Below, one piece after another: positions 7,320 to 15,970 of a stretch of DNA of 64,000 bases. Under the pieces are notes generated by a model. It saw only the letters and a list, made by a program, of their open reading frames with translations. It was not told where the DNA came from and did no database searches. The stretch covers positions 1 through 64,000 of IMG/VR virus record IMGVR_UViG_3300033143_002694. One strand, written 5' to 3'. The position numbers were made by a program, and so were the translations under genes. Positions within the stretch are counted from its first letter, which is position 1; every line of letters begins with the position of its first letter. The DNA comes from a virus.

Positions 7320-9281
7320 TTGACAAAGAACAGGTTTGCAATGGTTACAAGGGCAGATGGGAATATTAAGGAGTTGACAGCGGTTACCCATCCTATCTTA
7401 ATGGATTATGCCAAGCAGTGGGGGTGTGACTTCATAGTGCTGGACGAGAAAGAAGCGTGGATGATAGATTATGAATTGGCTCATTATCGCATTTTACGTG
7501 TAAGGGAAATACTTGAACACTACGAGAGGGTACTGGTGATAGATTCAGACATTGTGATTATGCCACACTGTCCTAATCCTTTCGAAGTAGTACCAGTAGA
7601 CAAGATAGGAAGTATCTTTGAGGATGTTGGCAGTAGGCAGTCAATGAGGCAGGGAGTTATAATGTCCATACAGGAAAGGTGGGGAGATGTCGGATGGGAA
7701 GAGGGGTATATTAACACTGGATTCTTCGTTGTATCTCGTCAACATTCGAACATTTTTCAGGCGATACAAGGTCAGCATTGGACAGGATTTGGATACGATG
7801 ATGCGCTTATCGGTTACAACATCCACAAGTTCGGACATGAAGTTCATGAGTTGTCGTTCCAGTTTAATCACATGAGTATGTTTTCGGAAGATTGGAATGG
7901 TAATGCAAGCAGATTTAATTCGTATGTCATCCACTACGCAGGACTGGCAAGGTTTCCAGACGACAGGTCAGGGAGAGCACTGACTAATGGCAATGATATG
8001 GCCTGTAGACTTGAGCTCATTGAAAGCGATATCATAAGAATCACAAACGGTCTTATGGCATTCAATAATGTGAAACCTACCCGGTTACAGGGATATGGCA
8101 GTAGGTGTTACCATGCAACGGTAGGGGTGGCAGAGAAGCGTGTAATATTGAAGATACCAAATACCAAAGAATGCCTGAAGAGAGAACTGAAAGTTCTTTC
8201 ATCGAACATACCCGGAATTGTTAAGTGCCTTGATGTTGGCACTCATGACATAGGCACCTTTATGATGCTCGAAGAACTTTTCCCAATACCAGATCAGTTT
8301 CCGGTAGAAGTTATGTTGACATTGGCAACGGATGTTTTAATCGCAATGAGGCAGTTGTATAAAGCAGGTATACCTTGGATATGCAAGAAAGAGCATATCA
8401 TGATGGATGGTGAAGGGCATATCAAGCTTGTTGATTTTGGCGATGATCCGTATGATAGACCAGTACCGTTCTATGGCGACAAGGAAGCAATAATTAAGGA
8501 TGGGGAATGTGATATAAACGGTGAGTATATAGACCGTGAGCTCTTCCCGTGGTCAGGATATTTGGCCGTAATGAAATGGTTCTGTGATAAGAATAACACA
8601 CCTTACAGCATCCTTGGAGCGGCAGAAACGAATATGATTACGTATGAGTATCAGAATCTCAAAGACGTTCATCATCCTATATGGGATGAAGAGTATAATG
8701 ATATCATGAGGACAGAGTCCGAGAAGGATGACCCTAAGTATGGCCAGTTAGTCCCTGCGAATAGAGACTGCAATGATCGTGCGGATATGATCTACGAGAA
8801 CATTGAGCCTTGGATGACGGATGAAACAACATGGCTGGATATCGGTTGTAATGTCGGTTGGTTCTGTTTTGAGTTTGCTGAACACTTCAAGATGACAGGT
8901 GTTGACTTTGATAACGAGAAGATTCAGTTTGCTCAGATGATGGCAGAGGCTAATAACGTAGAAGCTACGTTCCTGAAGTTCGAAGTAGATATCAATACAA
9001 TCGACATGCTGCCAAGGTATGATGTGATCTCAGTATTAAGCATGATGCACTTGCAGTTGGTAAAAGATAAAGACCCGATTGCATTTTGGAAACTGTTCAA
9101 GGCTATTACAAAGAAAGCCAAGAAGATGTTTATCTTTGAATTCCCAAACCATTCAATAGGGCTCTTGAATATACATCCTAAGTATTTCGCAGATAACGTT
9201 AAGATACATGGCGGGTTTGCAAGTGTTGAAGAGATAGGTGTCAGCGATGCAGGAAGGGCGGTGCTGAAATGTCTCAGATAA
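7320..9281 (+). CDS. Three-domain fusion: glycosyltransferase, kinase-like domain, SAM methyltransferase
   Basis: 653 residues from TTG 7320 (AAGGGGA upstream). Residues 1-240 look like a GT-A glycosyltransferase: FAMVTRADGN, then ERVLVIDSDIVIM with the DxD near 74, and EEGYINTGFFVVS. Residues about 255-470 look like a protein/sugar kinase: VILKIPNTKECLKREL (Lys and Glu pair), GIPWICKKEHIMM in the catalytic-loop position and IKLVDFGDD (DFG, about 370). The usual HRD aspartate is not visible, so activity is uncertain. Residues about 495-653 are a methyltransferase (WLDIGCNVGWFCFEF, VDFDNEKIQFAQ). Kinase plus methyltransferase in one chain recalls WbdD, which caps O-antigen with methyl phosphate, though the domain order differs. 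The next gene overlaps by 13 bases. Confidence 0.75.
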   Translation: MTKNRFAMVTRADGNIKELTAVTHPILMDYAKQWGCDFIVLDEKEAWMIDYELAHYRILRVREILEHYERVLVIDSDIVIMPHCPNPFEVVPVDKIGSIFEDVGSRQSMRQGVIMSIQERWGDVGWEEGYINTGFFVVSRQHSNIFQAIQGQHWTGFGYDDALIGYNIHKFGHEVHELSFQFNHMSMFSEDWNGNASRFNSYVIHYAGLARFPDDRSGRALTNGNDMACRLELIESDIIRITNGLMAFNNVKPTRLQGYGSRCYHATVGVAEKRVILKIPNTKECLKRELKVLSSNIPGIVKCLDVGTHDIGTFMMLEELFPIPDQFPVEVMLTLATDVLIAMRQLYKAGIPWICKKEHIMMDGEGHIKLVDFGDDPYDRPVPFYGDKEAIIKDGECDINGEYIDRELFPWSGYLAVMKWFCDKNNTPYSILGAAETNMITYEYQNLKDVHHPIWDEEYNDIMRTESEKDDPKYGQLVPANRDCNDRADMIYENIEPWMTDETTWLDIGCNVGWFCFEFAEHFKMTGVDFDNEKIQFAQMMAEANNVEATFLKFEVDINTIDMLPRYDVISVLSMMHLQLVKDKDPIAFWKLFKAITKKAKKMFIFEFPNHSIGLLNIHPKYFADNVKIHGGFASVEEIGVSDAGRAVLKCLR

Positions 9282-9868
9282 AAACGTTTGGTAGTCACTT
9301 AGTGGATTTTGATTTAATACCAAAAGAGGGTGGTGTCTTTATAGACGCAGGAACATGTCAGGGGAATTTTATCGATGACATATTTAAGCATGTGAAGAAT
9401 CCTCACATATTCGCACTTGAGCCAAATAGGGATAATTACCGGCTCATTAGGGAAAATTATGGTGGGGATATTAATATGCATACCAATGAAGCAGCACTTG
9501 TTGGTAGTGGTGAGCCAAAGACTATGAGGTTTGCACAGTTCGATGGCTTGCCTGAATGGGGTAATGTTTCAGGGCTGTATTCAATCAGGAAGCACAAGAT
9601 GTATGACGTGGATACTACGACCATCCATGAGGTACTGAAAGAGATTCCAATGGATATAATACACCATCTCAAGATGGACATTGAGGGATGTGAACATAAA
9701 GTAATTAAAGATTTAACAAAGGATGATGCGAAGCGTATTCAGCAGATATCCTTAGAGGTTCATAATGGCTTACAGGGCATGCTTGAACATTTAGAGGTAA
9801 TAGGTTATGATGCCAAGTTCGAGAAAGGCGAACTGTACGCTATTACCAGATTGAAAAAAAATAATTAA
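9269..9868 (+). CDS. FkbM-family SAM-dependent methyltransferase
   Basis: 199 residues. FIDAGTCQGNFIDDI (about 24-38) is the SAM-binding glycine loop. ALEPNRDNYRLIREN supplies the acidic ribose contact, and LKMDIEGCEHKVIKDL (about 133-148) is the strongly diagnostic FkbM motif. The family O-methylates sugars, polyketides or other hydroxyl groups, often in glycan clusters. The start overlaps the end of the fusion protein, so the two methyltransferases are probably made together. Confidence 0.85.
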   Translation: MSQIKTFGSHLVDFDLIPKEGGVFIDAGTCQGNFIDDIFKHVKNPHIFALEPNRDNYRLIRENYGGDINMHTNEAALVGSGEPKTMRFAQFDGLPEWGNVSGLYSIRKHKMYDVDTTTIHEVLKEIPMDIIHHLKMDIEGCEHKVIKDLTKDDAKRIQQISLEVHNGLQGMLEHLEVIGYDAKFEKGELYAITRLKKNN

Positions 9869-9937
9869 TCCTCTTTAATAATACTGAGCTCATTGATATG
9901 ATTGTATTATTGCATAACCTTATTAAGGAGTTTGATT

Positions 9938-10855
9938 GTGAACCTACCAGTTGGTAAGAATTTAAGAATTTATGGAGTAAGTTATGGTATTACAGGTGAC
10001 CTCATTATGGGGTTGCCTGTACTTACCTATTTCGAAAAGCTGTATCCTAATAGCTATAAGATTTGGGCAATAGAGAAGAAGGTCGGATACATGGCACCTT
10101 TCTTCCTTAATCACCCATTGATAGACAGGCTCAAGATTACACAGAAGTGGGACACGTTGGGAGAACAGGATAGACGGATAATAGAGGGATGTTATATCGC
10201 ATGTACGCATGAGAACTGGCAACATTCACGCCTTGATTGGTACAACTATGTCGACTGCATAGAAGAGACTGCATTTGTCGCAGGAGTGAAAGACTTAACA
10301 TCGGTACTTAGTACTGACGATATGTATCCGAAGCTTGAGCAGTGGTTTGACATTGGCACTGATGATTTAAATTTCCAGACTTATTCTAATCGTAGCAATG
10401 CAGATATCCGTGTAAAGCACAAGACTATTGCATTGTGGCCATTCGCTACAGCGACAGGGAATATAGCAAGGTCACCATCGATAGCATGGTACACAAGACT
10501 TGTTGAGGATTTAACCTATCAGGGATATGACGTATTTCAGTTTGGGTACAAGAGAGATCAGATAATTGGGCTCACCCACTCACATACACATATGACGTTT
10601 TTCGATCAAGTGAGACTAGCATTGAGTTGTAAGATGTCGATAGGTACAGACAGTGGAAACATGTGGGTTATGGGGGCATACAGCCATCCTGCGGTACACC
10701 TGATGACTAACTGGATGACTAAGCATACAAAGAATTTTGACGCACTATTACCACGTAATAAAAAAGGACATACATGTTTTGCAGAAGGCGGTGCAAACAA
10801 TATTTCAAGAGAGCAAGTAATAACGGCAGTTGACCTTATAATGGGAGGTAAGTAG
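9938..10855 (+). CDS. GT9 (heptosyltransferase-like) glycosyltransferase
   Basis: GTG 9938 is preferred: AAGGAG lies seven bases upstream, while upstream in-frame starts lack a site. The 305 residues have a GT-B shape, with YGVSYGITGDLIMGLPVL near the N-terminus (the GDxxxxxP region of GT9) and the C-terminal donor site SIGTDSGNMWVMGAYSHPAVHLM. GT9 enzymes add ADP-heptose to LPS core, but phage copies may use other donors. A 69-base AT-rich gap precedes it. Its stop overlaps the next GTG start. Confidence 0.7.
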   Translation: MNLPVGKNLRIYGVSYGITGDLIMGLPVLTYFEKLYPNSYKIWAIEKKVGYMAPFFLNHPLIDRLKITQKWDTLGEQDRRIIEGCYIACTHENWQHSRLDWYNYVDCIEETAFVAGVKDLTSVLSTDDMYPKLEQWFDIGTDDLNFQTYSNRSNADIRVKHKTIALWPFATATGNIARSPSIAWYTRLVEDLTYQGYDVFQFGYKRDQIIGLTHSHTHMTFFDQVRLALSCKMSIGTDSGNMWVMGAYSHPAVHLMTNWMTKHTKNFDALLPRNKKGHTCFAEGGANNISREQVITAVDLIMGGK

Positions 10856-11808
10856 TGAGATTTCTTATAACTGGAATTAATGGATTTGTTGGACCACACC
10901 TAGCTGCAGAGATAAAAAGGCAGGGACATACAGCGGTAGGAATGTCTCATACAGGAGTTGAAGACTTGGCTGACTGTGAAGTGTTGAGTGGTGATATAAG
11001 GGACCAGATGGAGATTGATGATATTATGCGTGACCGTACCTTTGACGGGGTATTCCATTTAGCATCAAAGACACATCCACCAACATCATTCAAAGACCCG
11101 GTGGGCTTCTTTGAGACAAACGCAATGGGTGCTGTTTATTTAGCAGATACAATCGTGGCGCATCAGCCAGATACTTGGTTAATGAATTGCTCAACATGTG
11201 AAGTATACGGTATACACCCAGATGGTACCCGTATAAGCGAAGATACTCCAACGCTGGCATCTAATCCTTATTCAGTCTCTAAGCTTGCCGCAGACTTATA
11301 CATTAAAGAGAGAAGCGAGAATGGGCTGTTGAAATCTTTCACCACTAGAGCCTTCTCGCATACAGGGCCGGGTAGACCTATGAGTTACTCTATATCTTCT
11401 GACGCTTTCCAGATCGCAAAGATCATTAAGGGTAAGCAGAACGCAGAAATAAGTGTAGGTAATCTTAGCTCAAAACGTGTAGTCATGGATGTGAGAGACG
11501 TTGTCGCGGTGTATTGGCAGTTGATGGAGAGCTACATAACCCTACCTTCATGGAAGCATAAAAATGGAGAGGTGTGGAATATAGGTGGTGACGATCTACA
11601 CGACATGGGATATTACCTTCAATTAATGCTGGATATATTCAATCTGGAAGCAGAGACTAAGGTGTGCGATAAGTTGTACAGGAAGTTTGACATACCTGTT
11701 CAGTATCCTGATAGCACAAAAATAAGATCGCAATTAGGATGGGACCCGAAATACAATATCACTCGCACATTATCAGACTTGGTTAACTATTGGTTAGAAA
11801 GGGTATAA
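10855..11808 (+). CDS. Extended SDR: NDP-sugar epimerase/4,6-dehydratase
   Basis: 317 residues from GTG 10855 (GGGAGG upstream). The NAD(P) loop is ITGINGFVGPHLA (about 5-17). Further motifs are GDIRD, VFHLASKTHPPTS, NCSTCEVYG and YSVSK near residue 140 with the catalytic Tyr and Lys. TRAFSHTGPGRP resembles GDP-mannose 4,6-dehydratase and its relatives. It likely makes the keto or epimerised nucleotide sugar used by the aminotransferase and glycosyltransferases nearby (inference). Overlaps both neighbours by one base. Confidence 0.85.
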   Translation: MRFLITGINGFVGPHLAAEIKRQGHTAVGMSHTGVEDLADCEVLSGDIRDQMEIDDIMRDRTFDGVFHLASKTHPPTSFKDPVGFFETNAMGAVYLADTIVAHQPDTWLMNCSTCEVYGIHPDGTRISEDTPTLASNPYSVSKLAADLYIKERSENGLLKSFTTRAFSHTGPGRPMSYSISSDAFQIAKIIKGKQNAEISVGNLSSKRVVMDVRDVVAVYWQLMESYITLPSWKHKNGEVWNIGGDDLHDMGYYLQLMLDIFNLEAETKVCDKLYRKFDIPVQYPDSTKIRSQLGWDPKYNITRTLSDLVNYWLERV

Positions 11809-12863
11809 TGGGGGTAGAAGACGCTGACTCACACAAATTGGGGTTACACCCACATAAGGTATCGAGATGGCTCCAAGGAGTGTCGGTGCCGTTTCATGCC
11901 GAAATAGGTATTACGAATAGATGTAATCATAAATGTAGTTTCTGTACACTTGACTGGATTACTCATGGTAGCACGGATCTCAACCCATCCATATTATTCA
12001 AGGCATTGCAGGAATTAAAATACATGGGTGTCAAGTCAATATATCTTGCAGGTGAAGGCGAGCCAACAATGCACCCGGATTTCACTGCGATTGTCAATCA
12101 GATCAAGCATATGGATATGCAAGTAGCAGTTTCTACTAATGGGCAACGGTTCACAGACAGTGTAGCAGATCGCACATTAAAGGACATATCGTGGATAAGG
12201 TTCAGTTTAGAGACCATTGATCCATCTACTTACCAGAGAATACATGGGGTTGGGTATAACTGTTTGCGGAAGGTGACTGAGAATATCCAAGACGCTGTAT
12301 CTATAAAGAAAGAGCGCAACCTTTCTGTAGACATAGGTGTCCAGATTATCCTCACAGAAGAAACCGCATTAACGTTAAATGACACAGTTGAGTATCTCAA
12401 GGGGATCGGTGTAGACAATGTCCAGATAAAACCCTGTCACACGCACCCAAATAGCTCACATCAAGAGCAGATGGACTTAAGCATGTATGACCATGTTAAG
12501 GTCGAGATGGAGGACTACGTAGACGATAAGTTCAATGTCATCGTAAGGACCCTGAGTATGAATCGATTACTGGAGCCTCGCACGTATTCCCGCTGTCACG
12601 GCTTCGATTTCTATGTTCTTATAAATGCAAACGGTGAGGTGGTTCCATGTAACGTTTTCTACCATAAACCTGAGTTTGTGTATGGAAATATAAACATGCA
12701 ATCAATTGGCGAGATATGGAGATCGGAAAGAAGGCAGTATATCATAAAGAGTATAGAATGCTCAAAATTTTCACATTGTGGTGATTACAGATGCAGGCTG
12801 GATGTTATGAATAGGCATCTTGACCGAGTAAAGCACCCAGAAAGGAATGACGTGTTCATATGA
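11808..12863 (+). CDS. Radical SAM protein with SPASM-like C-terminal cysteines
   Basis: ATG 11808 overlaps the upstream stop (TAATG); length 351 aa. EIGITNRCNHKCSFCTLDW holds CX3CX2C at about 40-47, followed by GVKSIYLAGEGEPTMHPDF. The C-terminal region has cysteines in RCHGFDFYVLINANGEVVPCN and in CSKFSHCGDYRC, as expected for an auxiliary Fe-S cluster domain (SPASM). GEGEPT and the ANGEV.PC motif are family hallmarks. SPASM enzymes modify peptides or sugars; BtrN-like members oxidise sugar alcohols. Substrate unknown. Confidence 0.85.
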   Translation: MGVEDADSHKLGLHPHKVSRWLQGVSVPFHAEIGITNRCNHKCSFCTLDWITHGSTDLNPSILFKALQELKYMGVKSIYLAGEGEPTMHPDFTAIVNQIKHMDMQVAVSTNGQRFTDSVADRTLKDISWIRFSLETIDPSTYQRIHGVGYNCLRKVTENIQDAVSIKKERNLSVDIGVQIILTEETALTLNDTVEYLKGIGVDNVQIKPCHTHPNSSHQEQMDLSMYDHVKVEMEDYVDDKFNVIVRTLSMNRLLEPRTYSRCHGFDFYVLINANGEVVPCNVFYHKPEFVYGNINMQSIGEIWRSERRQYIIKSIECSKFSHCGDYRCRLDVMNRHLDRVKHPERNDVFI

Positions 12864-13021
12864 GTGAGTGTAACCATATAGAGGTCCGCAAGTTAAGTTC
12901 TTTTTTTCCATGGATACCACCGGATGAAGATAAGGACGTTAGGTGTTTTAATAAAACCGAGGCAGATCAATGCCGTGTATGCAAGGGAATAATAAAGGAG
13001 AGTTATGATACGACAGATTGA
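12860..13021 (+). CDS. Small four-cysteine protein (53 aa)
   Basis: ATG 12860 overlaps the previous stop as ATGA and the frame ends at TGA 13019-13021, overlapping the next gene by 17 bases. CNH near the start, a central C, and CRVCKG near residue 38-43 suggest one zinc site. Similar short zinc proteins are scattered through this genome. Function unknown. Confidence 0.55.
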   Translation: MSECNHIEVRKLSSFFPWIPPDEDKDVRCFNKTEADQCRVCKGIIKESYDTTD

Positions 13022-14006
13022 AAAGATGATTGAGTATAAAAACCGGGGAGGTGCTTACGATCAGTCAAGAAGGGCAAGCAAGCACATAACGCAGATAAAT
13101 ACCGAAGACAAGATCCTGCTTGGCGCGTCACAAGGCATTGGTAATGCTATACTTACGACACCACTGATTAAAGCGTTAACCGATATGCACCTGCATGTTG
13201 ATATAATTTGCTCCGGTACCGGCATGATGAATGGTGCAGAGTTTGTATTCGATGGAATGGAAAACGTAAAAGTTTTACCAGAAGAAGGGATCGAAGGCAG
13301 GCGTTATCTGTTGGGTATCCAGACAATGTGGCCGTATCCGGGGATTGAGAAATACGTGTCTCAGATCAGGTTTGCTCCAAATATTAACAAGGTCTGGGAA
13401 GACGGTATTCTTGCGCATGAGGTAGATATTAATATGTCAGTAGCTCGTTCTCTTAAGTTTGCAGGTGCTACTCCGGATCTATATTGCAATTACAGTGAGA
13501 TACCTGATTTCAACAAGCATCGCGACAAGAAGAATATCGGTATACATATTTGTCGGAAATATAATCATCAGTTCATGGCCAACCGTAGGCTATCAGATCC
13601 CTTGGCTATTGGTAGGGAGTTGATCAAGCAGGGGCATAGAGTGTTTATCATAGGACGTGAAGACGCTGTACAGTCTGAATATAGACGTGCGCACTCCGAC
13701 TTTGTGTATTGTTTAGGCCAGCCTCTTCCAGAGGTAGCAGGATTAATAAGGGAATTGGACTGCATAGTCAATGAGGATTCCGGTATAATGCATATTACAG
13801 CAGCAATGAAAACTCCACAGGTGGCAATTTTTGGACCAACAACCGATGTTAAAAACTCGCCATGGTCAGACGTTGCGAAGGTTGTCAGGAAAGATATCCA
13901 GTGCGCACCATGTCAATATACGGAGCGTGCGACTAATTGTTGTAAGAACATTTGCATGGACATAGACGCATCCTATATAGTAAAACATGTTAATGAGTTA
14001 CTTTAA
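13005..14006 (+). CDS. GT9 ADP-heptose:LPS-type glycosyltransferase
   Basis: 333 residues. ILLGASQGIGNAILTTPLIKAL (about 37-58) is the N-terminal GT9 signature. The C-terminal donor half has LDCIVNEDSGIMHITAAMKTPQVAIFGPTT (about 249-278), and the tail with several cysteines (CAPCQYTERATNCCKNIC) is common in heptosyltransferase-like enzymes. It is the second GT9 protein of the block and clearer than the first. It implies work on an LPS-like or other heptose-bearing glycan, consistent with a Gram-negative host (inference). Confidence 0.85.
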   Translation: MIRQIEKMIEYKNRGGAYDQSRRASKHITQINTEDKILLGASQGIGNAILTTPLIKALTDMHLHVDIICSGTGMMNGAEFVFDGMENVKVLPEEGIEGRRYLLGIQTMWPYPGIEKYVSQIRFAPNINKVWEDGILAHEVDINMSVARSLKFAGATPDLYCNYSEIPDFNKHRDKKNIGIHICRKYNHQFMANRRLSDPLAIGRELIKQGHRVFIIGREDAVQSEYRRAHSDFVYCLGQPLPEVAGLIRELDCIVNEDSGIMHITAAMKTPQVAIFGPTTDVKNSPWSDVAKVVRKDIQCAPCQYTERATNCCKNICMDIDASYIVKHVNELL

Positions 14007-14012
14007 TCTTAA

Positions 14013-14089
14013 AGCGGTGTAGAGAAGTGGCCTATCTCGCGAGCCTCATAAGCTCGAAATCGCTGGTTCGAATCCAGCCACCGCCACCA
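14013..14089 (+). tRNA. tRNA-Met (CAT), with initiator-like features
   Basis: Anticodon arm CGAGC-CTCATAA-GCTCG, D-stem GAGA/TCTC, T-arm GCTGG-TTCGAAT-CCAGC and encoded CCA. The acceptor pairs from position 2, leaving A1 opposite C72 unpaired. Pair 11-24 is A-T, as in bacterial initiator tRNA. The three G-C pairs usual in initiator anticodon stems are missing, so class is uncertain: initiator-like, elongator, or Ile-CAT. Confidence 0.85.
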
Positions 14090-14103
14090 ATAAGGGGAAT
14101 GCC

Positions 14104-14784
14104 TTGACCAACTTAGACAAACGAAACGTGCTTGTAATCGGGGATACACATATACCATTCGAGCATGCCGGGTACTTGAAATTCTGTAGGGAAGTCCAGA
14201 AGAAACATAATTGTGGTACTGTGGTACATGTAGGCGATTTAGTTGATAATCATTCAATTTCGTATCATGAGCACGACCCTGATCTATGGAGTCCTGTAGA
14301 CGAAATGGAAGAGTCTGACATTACATTAGCAAAGTGGTTCAAAGCTTTCCCGGAAGTACATCTGTGTAGAGGTAATCATGATGCCTTGGTAGATCGTAAA
14401 GCAAAGACAATCGGATTGCCCAAGAGATGCTTCAAGCCTTATAGAGAAATATGGGAACTTCCTGATGGGTGGGTAGACGACTTTAAGTTCACAATCGACG
14501 GAGTTATATACGAGCATGGTACTGGATCATCCGGTAAGTTAGCTCATTTGAATAAGGCCATAAACAACAGGGCATCGACTGTTATAGGCCATTCCCACTC
14601 ATTTGCAGGGATCTCGTTTACAGCCAGTCCATTGGATTGTATATTCGGAATGAATGTAGGGTGTGGCATAAATGCAAAGCAGTTAGCATTCGCATACGGC
14701 AAAGACTTTCCTCATAAACCGATTGTATCATGTGCGGTTGTAGAGAGAGGAATTAACCCCACTATATATAGGATGTCGTTATGA
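14104..14784 (+). CDS. Calcineurin-like metallophosphoesterase
   Basis: 226 residues from TTG 14104 with AAGGGGA upstream. The five metal-binding blocks are visible: GDTHIPF (about 13), GDLVDNH (about 43), RGNHDA (about 89), EHGTG, and GHSHS (about 162). Such enzymes hydrolyse phosphomono- or diesters or cyclic nucleotides. Phages also carry relatives acting on DNA ends. It closes the sugar block after the tRNA-Met and could remove a phosphate made in that pathway, but that is only positional inference. Confidence 0.85.
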   Translation: MTNLDKRNVLVIGDTHIPFEHAGYLKFCREVQKKHNCGTVVHVGDLVDNHSISYHEHDPDLWSPVDEMEESDITLAKWFKAFPEVHLCRGNHDALVDRKAKTIGLPKRCFKPYREIWELPDGWVDDFKFTIDGVIYEHGTGSSGKLAHLNKAINNRASTVIGHSHSFAGISFTASPLDCIFGMNVGCGINAKQLAFAYGKDFPHKPIVSCAVVERGINPTIYRMSL

Positions 14785-14990
14785 ATGAAGAGCGAGATTA
14801 TTTCATAGATCTAAAGGTTGGCCTTGAATTCAAGGGTTGTGAAATACCGTGTGAAGAAATATTGATCGCACCTATTAAGGCGTTTATCAAGAACCATATA
14901 AAGTGCTACAAAAACACAACCAGAATTATTGATATGGAAACCAAAATTTACGAAGCAGGTCGCGAAGAACCTGATATCGAAGGAACTTAA
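14781..14990 (+). CDS. Hypothetical protein (69 aa)
   Basis: ATG overlaps the phosphoesterase stop (ATGA). An acidic 69-residue protein with two cysteines near the middle (FKGCEIPCEE) and a helical C-terminal half. No family recognised. Confidence 0.55.
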   Translation: MNEERDYFIDLKVGLEFKGCEIPCEEILIAPIKAFIKNHIKCYKNTTRIIDMETKIYEAGREEPDIEGT

Positions 14991-15005
14991 CACAAGGAGA
15001 ACATT

Positions 15006-15533
15006 ATGAAGTATATTGTTTTAGTATTGTCGTTGATCGCAGTGTTATCAAGTGGATGTATGATGACAAAGATGCTTATACCAGATGTAGATACCCGGAT
15101 GAGTCAGAAGGAACTCGAACACGTAGAGACAATTAATGGCGATTTCAATGATACGCTATTAGCATTGATGGACGATGAGACAGAGAAGGATAAGACGAAA
15201 CTTATTCTGGCGAAGATATTGCTCAAGTCTAATAAGGACGCACAGGGAGTATCTCCAAGTGCTGCAGAGAATGTATTCCAACAGTATATGAGGATGCAGG
15301 GACAGGGAGCGTTAGACGAACAATTGAATGTAGCTGCAGGATGGTCAAAGACTTTAATAACCGAAGTGGCAGGGGGAGGAGTAGCCGGGATAGGGGGTAT
15401 TGGCTTTTTGCTGAATATGATAAGACGTAAAAACAAGACGCTAAAAGTCGTTAATTCTGAGCTTGGCGATGAAGCAAAGGCTGCTGTTAAGAAAGCACTG
15501 CGACATACAGGTTTGGAGAAAGAGGTAACATAG
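15006..15533 (+). CDS. Predicted lipoprotein with a second membrane segment
   Basis: 175 residues. A lipoprotein signal peptide is clear: MKYIVLVLSLIAVLSSGC, with the lipobox ending at Cys18. A second hydrophobic, glycine-rich segment (VAGGGVAGIGGIGFLLNMI, about 117-135) is followed by a basic patch. AAGGAGA precedes the ATG. Lying just before another membrane protein and TerL, it could belong to the lysis or envelope-interaction set, for example a spanin-like or exclusion lipoprotein, but there is no diagnostic motif. Confidence 0.7.
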   Translation: MKYIVLVLSLIAVLSSGCMMTKMLIPDVDTRMSQKELEHVETINGDFNDTLLALMDDETEKDKTKLILAKILLKSNKDAQGVSPSAAENVFQQYMRMQGQGALDEQLNVAAGWSKTLITEVAGGGVAGIGGIGFLLNMIRRKNKTLKVVNSELGDEAKAAVKKALRHTGLEKEVT

Positions 15534-15535
15534 GA

Positions 15536-15970
15536 ATGTCAACTATGGAGACGAGGGATCAGTGGAACCGAAGGGTGGATCTAGACATGAGAAGCTGTAA
15601 CGAAATGCGTGTACGGCTAGAAGAACATGACAAGGCCCAACAGAAGGAGATTGACAGTAACAAAGAAGAGATATCGGAATTGTATGATTATAAGAATGAC
15701 ATCTATAGAAAGGTTACTGAGAACAAGGCAAACGCTGCAACTGTGGCCGATTACAATACCATGAAAGAACAGGTCACTCAGCTTCGAACAGAGAAGAAGT
15801 TTCTGCCGTATGTTGTAATGATTATATCTCTTATAGGTACGATCATGTCGGGGATCTATATTACAAACAAATTTTCAAGGGGAGAGCATGTCAGCAAGTC
15901 AAGCAATAAGAATGAGGCTCATGAACGACTTCCTGTACTACGCACCCCGGTGTCTAAAGATAGTAGGTAA
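15536..15970 (+). CDS. Coiled-coil membrane protein, possible XhlA/holin-like
   Basis: 144 residues. The first 85 are charged and heptad-patterned (RVRLEEHDKAQQKEIDSNKEEISELYDYKNDI). A single transmembrane helix follows at about 86-107 (FLPYVVMIISLIGTIMSGIYIT), then a basic tail. This layout resembles haemolysin XhlA-type proteins associated with phage lysis. The gene overlaps TerL by 83 bases, so the extreme C-terminus may be constrained by the second frame. Confidence 0.6.
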   Translation: MSTMETRDQWNRRVDLDMRSCNEMRVRLEEHDKAQQKEIDSNKEEISELYDYKNDIYRKVTENKANAATVADYNTMKEQVTQLRTEKKFLPYVVMIISLIGTIMSGIYITNKFSRGEHVSKSSNKNEAHERLPVLRTPVSKDSR

